Source of the DNA: Bryobacteraceae bacterium | GTDB taxonomy: Bacteria > Acidobacteriota > Terriglobia > Bryobacterales > Bryobacteraceae | Reading direction: 5' to 3' | Length of the DNA: 33,600 bases | NCBI GenBank assembly: GCA_025980665.1 | Contig: JAICXC010000052.1 | Coordinates: 1 to 33,600 of the forward strand | Shown: piece after piece, positions 15,802 through 24,501 of the stretch | Layout: every line of letters starts with the position of its first letter | Numbering within the stretch: position 1 is the stretch's first letter | Notes under the pieces: generated by a model | The model's database searches: none | What the model saw: only the letters and a program-made list of their open reading frames with translations | Told to the model about the DNA's origin: nothing | Position numbers and translations under genes: made by a program

Positions 15802-17045
15802 TTACGCCCCCTCGAAAGTTTCTATTCCAGATGTCCAGTGTTCTGCTAGTGGGAACCGCAATCCTGTTCAGCGATTCCTGTTCGAAAACCTCAAAAGCAG
15901 ACGCGGAGGCCACGAAGGCGCCAGATGCGCCCACGGTGGCGGTAGCGCAGGCCACCGTCGAAGACCTGTCGCGTGGATTGGTGCTCACCGCGGAGTTCAA
16001 GCCGTATCAGGAAGTGGATCTAATGGCGAAAGTAGCGGGCTACGTCAAGCAGATCAATGTGGACGTAGGCGACCGTGTTTCCGAAGGTCAGGTACTTGCA
16101 ATTCTCGAGATCCCGGAAATGGCCGACGACCGAGCCAGGGCACAGGCAGCTATCGATCGCAGCCAGGCGGAAGTAGCGCGCGCCCAGGATCAGGTCCGGC
16201 AGGCCGAATCCTCTCATGAGATCGCGCACTTGACGTTTACGAGGCTGTCTGACGTGTCTAAACAGAAGCCAGGATTGATTGCGCAGCAGGAGATCGACGA
16301 TGCCCATGGCAAAGATCTGATCGCCGAAGCGCAGGTTTCCGGCGCCAAATCCAATCTGGCGGCCGCGCAAGAACAAGTGCACGTCAATGACGCGGAATTA
16401 CAGAGAATCAAGACGCTGTTCGACTATACAAAAGTCACCGCACCGTTCACGGGCGTAGTGACCAAGCGGTATGCCGACAAAGGATCCATGATCCAGGCGG
16501 GAACATCGTCGAGCAGCCAGGCGATGCCGCTGGTAAGGCTCTCGCAAAACAGCCTGCTACGGTTGATCCTCCCGGTGCCGGAATCGGCGGTGCCCACGAT
16601 TCATCTAGGCCAGCAGGTCGATGTTAGCGTTCCCACCCTAAAGCGCAGTTTCCCCGGCAAAGTCGAGCGCTTCTCCGATAAGCTCTCCCTCGCGACGCGC
16701 ACGATGGACACGGAAGTGGACGTTACCAACCCCAGTCTGGTCATCATTCCCGGAATGTATGCAGAGGTGGACCTGAGCCTGGACAGCCGCCGCGGAGTGC
16801 TGGTGGTGCCGGTTCCCGCAGTGGATGTGGGAAGCGACGAGTCCTCCGGGCAGGTCGCCGTGGTGACGCCCCAGAATCAAATCGAGATGCGGAAGGTACA
16901 AATCGGCCTCCAGACCTCGACCAGGGTGGAAATCCGCTCGGGGTTGAAGGAGGGCGATCTGGTGGTAGTCGGCAGCCGCTCCGGTCTGCAATCGGGTCAA
17001 GAAGTAAAGCCTAAGATCACTGCCATGGCCGCCTCCTCACAGTAG
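15798..17045 (+). CDS. RND efflux periplasmic adaptor (membrane fusion protein)
   Basis: 415 residues of the HlyD/AcrA type, bridging the inner-membrane pump and the outer-membrane channel. The N-terminal hydrophobic segment ends at C28 (LFSDSCSK), a poor lipobox, so lipidation is uncertain. The beta-barrel/lipoyl part begins with FKPYQEVDLMAKVAGYV and VDVGDRVSEGQ. A long alpha-helical hairpin follows at about 100-205 (repeated A/Q/R residues), then the second lipoyl half (YTKVTAPFTGVVTKR) and the membrane-proximal domain. GTG 15798 overlaps the RraA-like stop by 4 nt and has GAGGAG just upstream, so translation is well supported and probably coupled. Confidence 0.93.
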   Translation: MITPPRKFLFQMSSVLLVGTAILFSDSCSKTSKADAEATKAPDAPTVAVAQATVEDLSRGLVLTAEFKPYQEVDLMAKVAGYVKQINVDVGDRVSEGQVLAILEIPEMADDRARAQAAIDRSQAEVARAQDQVRQAESSHEIAHLTFTRLSDVSKQKPGLIAQQEIDDAHGKDLIAEAQVSGAKSNLAAAQEQVHVNDAELQRIKTLFDYTKVTAPFTGVVTKRYADKGSMIQAGTSSSSQAMPLVRLSQNSLLRLILPVPESAVPTIHLGQQVDVSVPTLKRSFPGKVERFSDKLSLATRTMDTEVDVTNPSLVIIPGMYAEVDLSLDSRRGVLVVPVPAVDVGSDESSGQVAVVTPQNQIEMRKVQIGLQTSTRVEIRSGLKEGDLVVVGSRSGLQSGQEVKPKITAMAASSQ

Positions 17046-17049
17046 CTTT

Positions 17050-20000
17050 ATGTCCCGCTTCGCTATTAATAACCCCTATTTTATAGTTGTCATCTGCTTG
17101 ATTATTGGCGTGGTCGGGGTTTCTAGCCTCTCGCGCATGCCGATCGATATGTTCCCGGCGATGAATATCCCCGTGGTCGTGGTGGCCACATTTTATTCCG
17201 GGATGCCTCCGCAGCAGATTGAGACCGATATCACCAGCCGCTTCGAGCGTTTCTTCAAACTGGGCAGCGGCATCGACCATATCGAGTCGCGTTCCTTGCC
17301 AGGCGTGAGCGTTATCAAAGTATATTTCCAATCGAACACGAACCCCGATTCAGATGTCACCACGATATCGAATCTTGCGATGGCGCAATTACGGAGGTTG
17401 CCGCCGGGCACCCTTCCACCAGTCGTATTGAAGTTCGATGCGTCGAGCCTGCCTGTATGCCTGGTGACGTTCAAAGGCGAGGGTCTGAACGAAACTCAGT
17501 TGCGCGACCTTGCGCAGTTTCAGGTGCGCAACCAGATTTCCAGCGTGCCGGGAGCCAGCGTTCCGCAGCCGTTCGGCGGCAAGTACCGGCAGATCATGGT
17601 TTACACGGATCCGTATAAGCTCGAAGCACACCAATTAAGCTTGATGGATGTGGTCCGAACTCTAAATCTGGCGAATCTCATTCTGCCCGCCGGCGATGTC
17701 CAAATCGGCCCGCTAGACTACAACATTTACACCAACAGCCAGCTGCAAACGGTCAGCGAGATCGACCAGCTACCGATCAAGATGGTGGGCCAATCCCCGG
17801 TGCGGATCGTGGACATCGGACATACCGTCGACGGCGCTCAAATCCAGACCAATATCGTGCGAGTCGACGGGCAGCCGTCGGTGTATGTGCCGGTGCTCAA
17901 ACAGGGAGGTGATACCAATACCATCGCGGTGGTGGATGGCATTAAAGAGGCGATAAAACATCTAATCGGTGTGCCCAAAGAGCTAGTCACGGCGGTGGTC
18001 TTCGATCAATCGAAATTCGTTAAGACCGCGATTGAAACGTTGCTAGATGAAGGCGGCATCGGCCTAATGCTCACCACCATCATGATTTTGGTGTTCCTGG
18101 GGAGTATCCGGGCGACAGTGGCGGTATTTTTCTCGATTCCTTTGTCGGTGCTGGCCGCATTTATCGCGCTCGCGTTAGGGGGCGGCTCGGTGAACAGCAT
18201 GGTGCTGGGCGGGTTCGCGCTGGCCTTCTCGCGCTTAATTGATAACTCCGTAGTGGTGCTCGAAAATATCTACCGGCACCTCGAACTGGGCGAAGAGCCC
18301 GCGGTGGCTGCCGAAAAAGGCGGGCGCGAGGTGGCTCTGCCCGTGTTGGCGGCCACGCTCACCACGGTTGTAGTCTTTTTTCCGGTGACGTTCCTATATG
18401 GCGTCAGTAAATTTCTGTTCACGGCACTGGCGCTGGCTGTGGCGCTTTCGCTGTTTGCTTCGTTCGCAGTCGCGATGACGGTCGTGCCGCTGTTTTGCGC
18501 GCGCTTTCTGAAGGCCGCGCATCATCACACACCGTCCGAGGAAGTTTCGGTAACGGTGACGCAACGTAGGAGGCGGCGTTCGTTTGGACAATGGTTCAAC
18601 GTGTGGTTCAACGATCGTTTTGAGGCGTTTCTCAGGGTGTACGACAAACTGGTGGCGGCCACGCTGCGGCGTCCGGTGTTCACCCTGGCGGCGTTTGGCG
18701 TGATCTTTGTACTCAGTCTCGCCCTGTTCCCTTTATTGGGACTTTCATTTTTCCCGCGCACGGATGCGGGCCAGTTTGTGATTAATCTGAAGGCGCCCAG
18801 CGGCACGCGGCTGGCCGTGACCGAGAACGAAGTGGCCAAGGTCGAGGCGCTAGTGCGCGACGTGGTTTCTCCGGAAGACTTCGGAATGATCGTTTCGAAT
18901 ATTGGCGCAACGCCGGACTATTCGGCCATCTATACCACCAACTCGGCCATGCACACGGCGTTCGTGCAGGTGAGCCTCAAAGACGATCACAAGACCGGCA
19001 GCTACGAATACATTGCGCGAGTGAAGAAGAAAATGCAGACTGACCTGCCGGAGCTGACAGCGTACTTCCAATCCGGCGGCATGGTGGATGCGGTTCTCAA
19101 CCTCGGCCTGCCTGCGCCCATCGACGTTCAGGTGGCTGGTTCCGATCTGGACCTGTCCTACGATACGGCGCTGAAGCTCTCTAATAAGATCCGAAAGATT
19201 CCCGGCGTGGCCGATGTCTTTACACCCCAGGACATTGATTATCCCGCGTTGCAGCTGGATGTGGACCGGATGCGAGCCAGTCAGATGGGTCTCAGCCAGC
19301 AGGAGGTGGTGGACAACATCATTACCGCCTTGACCTCGAACACCATGATAGCGCCGAGTTTCTGGATCGACCCGAAGACCGGCAATGACTACATGCTCAC
19401 TGTCCAGTATCCCGAGAATCAGGTGAAAACCCTGAGCGACTTGAGGGCCATCCCTCTCCGCGCTACCAGTCAAAGCGAACCGACGCGGCTCGACATGGTC
19501 AGTAATATCCAGAGGATCAAGTCGCCCACGGAGGTGGATCATTACGAGATCCGCCGCACCATCGACATTTACGTGCGGCCGCTCAACGAGGACCTTGGGC
19601 GGATCGCCAACGCAATCGACAGCATCATCGGGCAGACCAAGGTACCTGCGGGCCTGAACGTCACGTTGCGCGGAATGGTGCAGGGCATGCGAGACTCGTT
19701 CAGCAGTTTCGAACTGGGCTTGGTGCTGGCGCTGGTGCTCCTCTATTTGATTCTGGTTGCTCAATTCCAGTCATTCGTCGATCCGTTTATCATCCTGCTG
19801 GCAGTTCCGCCGGGATTGGCCGGCGTGATACTTACTCTTTGGATTACCGGCACGACCCTGAACGTGATGTCGCTCATGGGCGTGGTGATGCTGGTGGGCA
19901 TCGCGGTATCGAATAGCATTCTGATCGTCGAGTTTACGCGTCATCTGCGGGGAGAAGGGATGCCGGTTCGCGAAGCGGTCGCCACCGCATGCCGCGTTCG

Positions 20001-20202
20001 GTTACGTCCCGTGTTGATGACTTCGCTCGCGACCATCATCGGGCTTCTCCCGATGGCTCTGAAGTTGGGCGCGGGCAGTGAGAGCTATGCTCCGCTGGCA
20101 AGGGCGCTGCTGGGCGGTCTAACTCTCTCAGTGATATTCACTGTGTTTCTGGTGCCGGCGGGTTACGTTCTTGTCTACGGACGTGAGGAGACCCGCGCGT
20201 GA
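17050..20202 (+). CDS. RND efflux permease, HAE1/AcrB type, with altered proton-relay residues
   Basis: 1050 residues, normal for an AcrB/MexB-type pump: a membrane helix at about 9-28, a large periplasmic loop, a helix block at about 335-490, a second periplasmic loop at about 560-880, and a final helix block at about 890-1040. Substrates cannot be read; such pumps export drugs, lipids or other amphiphiles. The fourth-helix motif, normally VDDAIVVVEN, reads LIDNSVVVLEN (D398, N399), and the position of the essential AcrB lysine K940 is serine (S954 in VSNSILIVEF). The arginine-rich RLRPVLMTS motif is intact. ATG 17050 follows the adaptor stop by 4 nt. Confidence 0.94.
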   Translation: MSRFAINNPYFIVVICLIIGVVGVSSLSRMPIDMFPAMNIPVVVVATFYSGMPPQQIETDITSRFERFFKLGSGIDHIESRSLPGVSVIKVYFQSNTNPDSDVTTISNLAMAQLRRLPPGTLPPVVLKFDASSLPVCLVTFKGEGLNETQLRDLAQFQVRNQISSVPGASVPQPFGGKYRQIMVYTDPYKLEAHQLSLMDVVRTLNLANLILPAGDVQIGPLDYNIYTNSQLQTVSEIDQLPIKMVGQSPVRIVDIGHTVDGAQIQTNIVRVDGQPSVYVPVLKQGGDTNTIAVVDGIKEAIKHLIGVPKELVTAVVFDQSKFVKTAIETLLDEGGIGLMLTTIMILVFLGSIRATVAVFFSIPLSVLAAFIALALGGGSVNSMVLGGFALAFSRLIDNSVVVLENIYRHLELGEEPAVAAEKGGREVALPVLAATLTTVVVFFPVTFLYGVSKFLFTALALAVALSLFASFAVAMTVVPLFCARFLKAAHHHTPSEEVSVTVTQRRRRRSFGQWFNVWFNDRFEAFLRVYDKLVAATLRRPVFTLAAFGVIFVLSLALFPLLGLSFFPRTDAGQFVINLKAPSGTRLAVTENEVAKVEALVRDVVSPEDFGMIVSNIGATPDYSAIYTTNSAMHTAFVQVSLKDDHKTGSYEYIARVKKKMQTDLPELTAYFQSGGMVDAVLNLGLPAPIDVQVAGSDLDLSYDTALKLSNKIRKIPGVADVFTPQDIDYPALQLDVDRMRASQMGLSQQEVVDNIITALTSNTMIAPSFWIDPKTGNDYMLTVQYPENQVKTLSDLRAIPLRATSQSEPTRLDMVSNIQRIKSPTEVDHYEIRRTIDIYVRPLNEDLGRIANAIDSIIGQTKVPAGLNVTLRGMVQGMRDSFSSFELGLVLALVLLYLILVAQFQSFVDPFIILLAVPPGLAGVILTLWITGTTLNVMSLMGVVMLVGIAVSNSILIVEFTRHLRGEGMPVREAVATACRVRLRPVLMTSLATIIGLLPMALKLGAGSESYAPLARALLGGLTLSVIFTVFLVPAGYVLVYGREETRA

Positions 20203-21497
20203 GTGTTCGTTTGTTGCATCGCGCCGCGCCAGTGGTCTTATTCATCGGGCTGTGCCGAGGACAAAATACGCCGGTGCCATTGACTCTGGCGCAAGCCCAA
20301 AACCTGGCTATACAAAATCATCCTCAACTCGCCGCGGCGCGGTTGAATGCGTCGGCTTCGCACCAGGTGCCGCTGGAACTGCACGCGGCTCAGCTGCCCC
20401 AGTTTGCCGGAAGTCTCTCCGGAGTAGAAGCGGACAATGGAAGCCGTCTGGCGGCCGGCCTGCTGAATAATCCGGCGCTCTACAGCCGCATCGGAGCCGG
20501 TGTTTCGTTGAATCAACTGGTAACGGATTTCGGGCGCACTAGATCCTTGGTCCAGTCAGCGGACTTGCACGCGCAGGCTCAGGACCAGGACACGGAGTCG
20601 ACACGAACCCAGCTTCTGCTGGCGGTCAACCAGGCTTACTTCGACGAGATGCGCGCGGAAGCGGTCCTCAAAGTCGCACAAGAAACCGTTTCGGCCCGCC
20701 AACTGGTGTCCGATCAGATCACGGCTTTGCAGCGGAGCAGTTTGAGATCAACGCTGGATGTGAGTTTCGCGAACGTGAATCTGTCCGATGCGAAGCTGCT
20801 GCTAGCCACGGCGCAGAACAATATCAATGCCGCGCAGGTTCAGCTTGCCAACGCCTTGGGCATTTCCGGCCAAGCGCGACAGGGAGGGTTCAAGCTTTCC
20901 CCAGAGCCTACCCCCGCGGATCTTCCTAATACGGTGGAACCGCTGATCGACGAAGCCTTGCGCGACCGGCCGGACGCTGCCGCGCTACGGCTGGAACAAA
21001 GTTCCGCGGAACGCACGGTGAAAGCGGAGCACGACTTATACTTCCCGACCGTGGGCGTAGCGGGCGTCGCCGGCGCGGTTCCCACCGGCGTCTCCGAAGT
21101 GCCCGGACGATATGGAGCCATCGGTGTCAATGTGAATGTGCCGATCTTCAACGGCCATCTGTTCAAAGCGCGCCAGACCGAAGCCGAACTGCGAGCGCAG
21201 GCCGCCGCGCAGACGCTCAGAGATCTGGAGAATCGCATCCGGCGCGATGTGGAGGTGGCCTATCTCAATGCGACCACGGCTTTTCAACGGATTGGCCTCA
21301 CCGCGGAGTTGCTCGCAGATGCGCGGATGGCCGCGGATCTGGCGCAGAGCCGCTATGACATCGGCCTGGGAACTATTGTGGAATTGAGCCAGGCACAATT
21401 GAATGTGACTTCGGCTGAGATCGCAAATTCGACCGCGGTGTTTGACTACCAGGCGGAGCGCGCGACTCTGGCATATCAGATGGGCGCACTGCGATAA
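20199..21497 (+). CDS. TolC-type outer-membrane efflux protein
   Basis: 432 residues. A signal peptide (about 1-22) is followed by two homologous OEP repeats, as in the TolC/OprM family: the first opens with LTLAQAQNLAIQNHPQLAAA, and the second covers about 240-430. The long helices form the periplasmic channel that docks onto the adaptor. Its GTG start overlaps the permease stop by 4 nt with GTGAGGAG about 8 nt upstream, so adaptor, permease and channel form one transcription and translation unit. No N-terminal lipobox cysteine is evident, unlike the OprM lipoproteins. Confidence 0.92.
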   Translation: MSVRLLHRAAPVVLFIGLCRGQNTPVPLTLAQAQNLAIQNHPQLAAARLNASASHQVPLELHAAQLPQFAGSLSGVEADNGSRLAAGLLNNPALYSRIGAGVSLNQLVTDFGRTRSLVQSADLHAQAQDQDTESTRTQLLLAVNQAYFDEMRAEAVLKVAQETVSARQLVSDQITALQRSSLRSTLDVSFANVNLSDAKLLLATAQNNINAAQVQLANALGISGQARQGGFKLSPEPTPADLPNTVEPLIDEALRDRPDAAALRLEQSSAERTVKAEHDLYFPTVGVAGVAGAVPTGVSEVPGRYGAIGVNVNVPIFNGHLFKARQTEAELRAQAAAQTLRDLENRIRRDVEVAYLNATTAFQRIGLTAELLADARMAADLAQSRYDIGLGTIVELSQAQLNVTSAEIANSTAVFDYQAERATLAYQMGALR

Positions 21498-21585
21498 GGG
21501 CGAAGTAGGCGCGGCCAAACGCGCGAGTGTTTTGGTGACAAATTTGTAGTCTTTCCGGCTTCTCTCGCTGATCAGCCACCCTACG

Positions 21586-21933
21586 CTAAATCTGTGTCCC
21601 AGGTTTCCAGAACGTTACGATCAGGCCGCCAGCGATGATAAGTGCACCGCCGACTAAGTTGGGCAGGCTGGGCAACGTTCGGAAGGCGACAAAGTTGATA
21701 ATCTGCCAAACAACGAATAGCGTGGCAATGTAGAGTCCGACTACCTGCCCGAATTCTAGGGGCGCTAGGTTGAGAGAAACCCCGTATCCGAAAACCAGAG
21801 CTGCGCCGATTAGCAGAAGGGCTAAACGAGCCAGACCTGTGTGGTTGTAAATCCCTTTTCTGATCAGGGCATCGCCGCTGACTTCGAGCATCGTCGCAAT
21901 TAGCAGGAAAACAACCGGATGAAAATTGGGCAC
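21586..21933 (-). CDS. small multidrug-resistance-like (SMR/DMT) membrane protein
   Basis: A 115-residue protein with four predicted membrane helices (about 6-20, 36-52, 63-80, 92-110), the size and layout of the SMR half of the drug/metabolite transporter superfamily. Helix 1 contains E17 in LEVSGDAL, which aligns with the essential E14 of EmrE. I place the start at GTG 21933, with GGATGATAG upstream. The open frame extends to 22089, but those extra residues are the tail of a broken radical SAM gene (CPLCFAEAGAGFSLTLEEVE) and not part of a transporter. The substrate is unknown. The alternative ATG 21891 would remove helix 1. Confidence 0.65.
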   Translation of the reverse strand: MPNFHPVVFLLIATMLEVSGDALIRKGIYNHTGLARLALLLIGAALVFGYGVSLNLAPLEFGQVVGLYIATLFVVWQIINFVAFRTLPSLPNLVGGALIIAGGLIVTFWKPGTQI

Positions 21934-22330
21934 CTCACTATCATCCGTCAGACTCCAGCCGTCATGGGCGTGAGTTTGGGTCGGCAGGCAAAACCAAGTT
22001 GGCTTACGATGGAACAGGTGCTCCTCCACCTCTTCGAGAGTCAGGCTAAAGCCTGCGCCGGCTTCCGCGAAGCACAGTGGACACGCCATATCGCAAGCGC
22101 CATTTACTTCAATGATGCCGAAGCAAGGCGTGCTGCTGGTGATCTAGACACAGGCCGCGGTCGTGGGGGCAGCCGTTCTTGATCTCCGAGGAGAACTCGA
22201 TCGGGATGGTGCCTGGCTTGTTGAACCTGGACGATTTGGGGTAGGCGGTCCGCATCATCGTATACCAGCGCTCCTGGTCAGCTCATAGAACACGTAATCG
22301 GCATCGTTCTTCGACGCGTGCCACCTGACT
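21934..22330 (-). pseudogene. remnant of a radical SAM protein (COG1964/Tes-like)
   Basis: Minus-strand translation in several frames gives SKNDADYVFYELTRS (near 22315-22270), then, after a missing stretch, RFNKPGTIPIEFSSEI and NGCPHDRGLCLDHQQHA (about 22230-22130). After a one-base shift near 22126-22131 it gives CFGIIEVNGACDMACPLCF and AEAGAGFSLTLEEVEEHL. CDMACPLC is the CX3CX2C cluster motif of radical SAM enzymes, and the upstream CPHDRGLC with DHQQH is typical of COG1964 proteins, including the archaeal tetraether synthase family. The whole catalytic barrel after this point is absent, so the gene is dead. Boundaries are approximate, and the family call is from memory of the motif. Confidence 0.75.
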
Positions 22331-22359
22331 GGGGTCACGTTCGGTTCGCCATTACCGAT

Positions 22360-22393
22360 CTAAAGTAACGCTTCGCAGAGTAGGTCACTTTAG
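22360..22393 (-). terminator. inverted repeat just after the small exported-protein gene
   Basis: CTAAAGTAAC (22360-22369) and GTCACTTTAG (22384-22393) pair over 10 bp with one mismatch around a 14-nt loop. It begins directly after the TGA stop of the gene at 22394 on the minus strand. No T-run follows, so termination is uncertain. Confidence 0.35.
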
Positions 22394-22741
22394 TCAGTTG
22401 TGTCGAACCGTCGAACCCTTCTTCAGAACCCGCACCCGAATTGACCCGACGCGCTTGATTTGACCCGTGTCCATCACTACGAATTTTTCTTTCTGAATCG
22501 TAAATTGGATTGGATCATGCAAGGCGGACTTGAGAGGTCTTGCGCCGAAGTCGGCAATGTAAAGTGTCTCTCCGTCATCAAGCGTGTATTCGTAACTCTC
22601 TCGGGCCCAGTCGCGCTCTAAAGGGTTCAACGCGTGGAAGATGTTCATAGCGACTAGCTCTCCCCGCCGCCAATCGGGATGTGCTTTCTGGGAGAGACCA
22701 AGGCTGGCGAAAAACAATCCGAGAGCTAGCGCTGAGCGCAC
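22394..22741 (-). CDS. small exported protein of unknown function
   Basis: 115 residues from GTG 22741, which has AGGGA 8 nt upstream and opens straight into a signal peptide (RSALALGLFFASLGLSQ). The open frame continues to GTG 22783 (129 residues), which is also possible. The mature part is small and mixed (WARESYEYTLDDGETLYIAD, FTIQKEKFVVMDTG, basic C-terminus) and may be a small beta-rich domain. I do not recognise a family. It lies downstream of the MscS-type channel on the same strand and could be cotranscribed. Confidence 0.6.
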   Translation of the reverse strand: MRSALALGLFFASLGLSQKAHPDWRRGELVAMNIFHALNPLERDWARESYEYTLDDGETLYIADFGARPLKSALHDPIQFTIQKEKFVVMDTGQIKRVGSIRVRVLKKGSTVRHN

Positions 22742-22806
22742 TCTAAGGTTCCCTATCACACGCCCACAGCGTGTCAAATTCACGCGGAATCTGCCTGAAG
22801 CATCCC

Positions 22807-24444
22807 TTAACGGCGATTGCTCGCCAACTCTTCCGCAGGCATTGACTGATTATCGGAATAAAAAATGCTAGCTTGAGTCGGGAGTGCCAAAGCGGTTCCG
22901 GCGACGCTGATCGCATCCATGATTCGTAGAAGCAAGTCCTGCTGGATCTTGAGGAATTCGTCATAATCTTTGGTGCAGATATAAGCGAAGATCTCGATAT
23001 CCAGTGAATACGACCCGGCGCCGATGAAGCGCACCGGCAAACCGCCCGTTTCTACTTTGGGATCTTCCGTCAGAATGCGGCGAATCGCTTCCAGAATATT
23101 CCGGACCTGTGCGGGCGTGGTATCCCGCCGCAGATTCATCGTCGGATGAAACCACACTTTGTCCCGCTGCGAAAAATTCTCCAAAACCATGGACGAGAAT
23201 TCGGCGTTGGGGATAGAGACCAGAGTCCGGTCGAGTGTTCGGACACGAGTGGAGCGTAATCCGATGTCCTCCACGGTACCCACGCGGTCGCCGAACTTGC
23301 AGAAATCGCCCACCGCCACCGGCCGATCGCTCACCACGGCCACGCCTCCAAACAGGTTCTCGATGGTTTTTTGCGCGGCCAGCGCGATGGCGATTCCGCC
23401 GATGCCCAACCCGGCCAGAATCGTGCTGGTGTTATAGCCCCAACTGCCGATCACTGCGGTCACTGCGAAAACGAAAATGGTGACCTTGACCACTCGAGAA
23501 ACCAGAGGTAAAGCCGAGCGCGAGAGTGTGCTGCGCCGGGCTTCCAGCCGCAAGCGGATCTCTTCAAGAACAACATCCACCGCGTTGGCGAAGAACCAGG
23601 CGGTACCCATGATGATCAACAGCGTGCAGAACCGCGCCAGGTATAGGCGCAGAAGCGCCGGCGGCTCCAGCCATTCCACTCCAGCCCGCAGGAGCATGCC
23701 CGCCAGCAGAAGTTGAACCGGTCCGGTAACGGTGCGCAAAAGCGAGCTTTCGAGTTTGGGTACGAACGTCCGTGCGATCGGGCGCAACAACATAATTCCC
23801 AGACGTGCAATCCATCTGGATAGCGCCACTACCGCGAGCACCACCAAACCGAGCGCGATCCAGCGCCATGCGGGAGTTCCTCCCCAATTCCACGCCACCA
23901 GGGGCGTAGGTAGGTATTTTTCAATCCACGAGTCGCCCGTGAGCTGCGCTATTTGGGGAACAAGATCCACGCTGTCCGAAGAAAAAACCCAAACCGACAG
24001 CCCCGATCGGAAAGTAGTCCGCTCTAATTGAAGTTCCAGTGTCTTATCGCCGACCCGGTAGGACCCGATTCGTTCCCGGTCGGCCGGCAAACCATCGGTT
24101 AAGTCGCCCTGCGGATCGCGGCTGATATCGGCCACATCGAAGGCCGCATCGCGATCCAGAATTCGCCCAAGCTGTTGAGCCAATCGAGAACCGTCACTCA
24201 GCCTCTGATCGCGCGGCATCTTACGGAGGTTTAGGTATCTCGTGGCGCGTTCGAAATTTCCCGCCCGGCATGCCTCCAAAAACAAAATCACGGAGCTCTG
24301 CGGGGACAGACGATTGAACGGATCCTGCGGGGTAGCTTCTTTGGGTGGAGTCGCCTTACCGTCTGGCGCCGCGGAGGGAATCTGCGCACTCAGATTGCTA
24401 AGGCATAGAAAAACGGGCAGAAAGATTTTCCGAGTTCCGGCCAT
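22807..24444 (-). CDS. MscS-type mechanosensitive channel with N-terminal periplasmic domain
   Basis: 545 residues. A signal peptide (about 1-20, ending NLSAQ) precedes an extracytoplasmic domain (about 40-185). Helices follow at about 193-210, 240-258, 268-290, 315-335 and 338-357. The MscS core has the pore-lining TM3 GIGGIAIALAAQKTIENLFG (348-367), then the beta domain VGDFCKFGDRVGTVEDIGLR and IPNAEFSSM, and a C-terminal alpha/beta cytoplasmic domain. Such channels open on membrane tension to release osmolytes during hypo-osmotic shock. ATG 24444 starts directly at the signal peptide but has no good Shine-Dalgarno; GTG 24471 is an alternative. Confidence 0.9.
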   Translation of the reverse strand: MAGTRKIFLPVFLCLSNLSAQIPSAAPDGKATPPKEATPQDPFNRLSPQSSVILFLEACRAGNFERATRYLNLRKMPRDQRLSDGSRLAQQLGRILDRDAAFDVADISRDPQGDLTDGLPADRERIGSYRVGDKTLELQLERTTFRSGLSVWVFSSDSVDLVPQIAQLTGDSWIEKYLPTPLVAWNWGGTPAWRWIALGLVVLAVVALSRWIARLGIMLLRPIARTFVPKLESSLLRTVTGPVQLLLAGMLLRAGVEWLEPPALLRLYLARFCTLLIIMGTAWFFANAVDVVLEEIRLRLEARRSTLSRSALPLVSRVVKVTIFVFAVTAVIGSWGYNTSTILAGLGIGGIAIALAAQKTIENLFGGVAVVSDRPVAVGDFCKFGDRVGTVEDIGLRSTRVRTLDRTLVSIPNAEFSSMVLENFSQRDKVWFHPTMNLRRDTTPAQVRNILEAIRRILTEDPKVETGGLPVRFIGAGSYSLDIEIFAYICTKDYDEFLKIQQDLLLRIMDAISVAGTALALPTQASIFYSDNQSMPAEELASNRR

Positions 24445-24501
24445 CGTTAATAGTTTATGCAACCGGGGCACCAAACTCCCCGTGACGACCGGTAGATCGT
24501 T

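Noticed and set aside
18850-19764. 304-codon minus-strand open frame
   Set aside because: It lies entirely opposite the RND permease, is His/Arg-rich, and has no recognisable domain.
22784-22806. Gene overlap or terminator between the MscS channel and the small exported protein
   Set aside because: The short gap shows no hairpin; cotranscription is the simpler reading.
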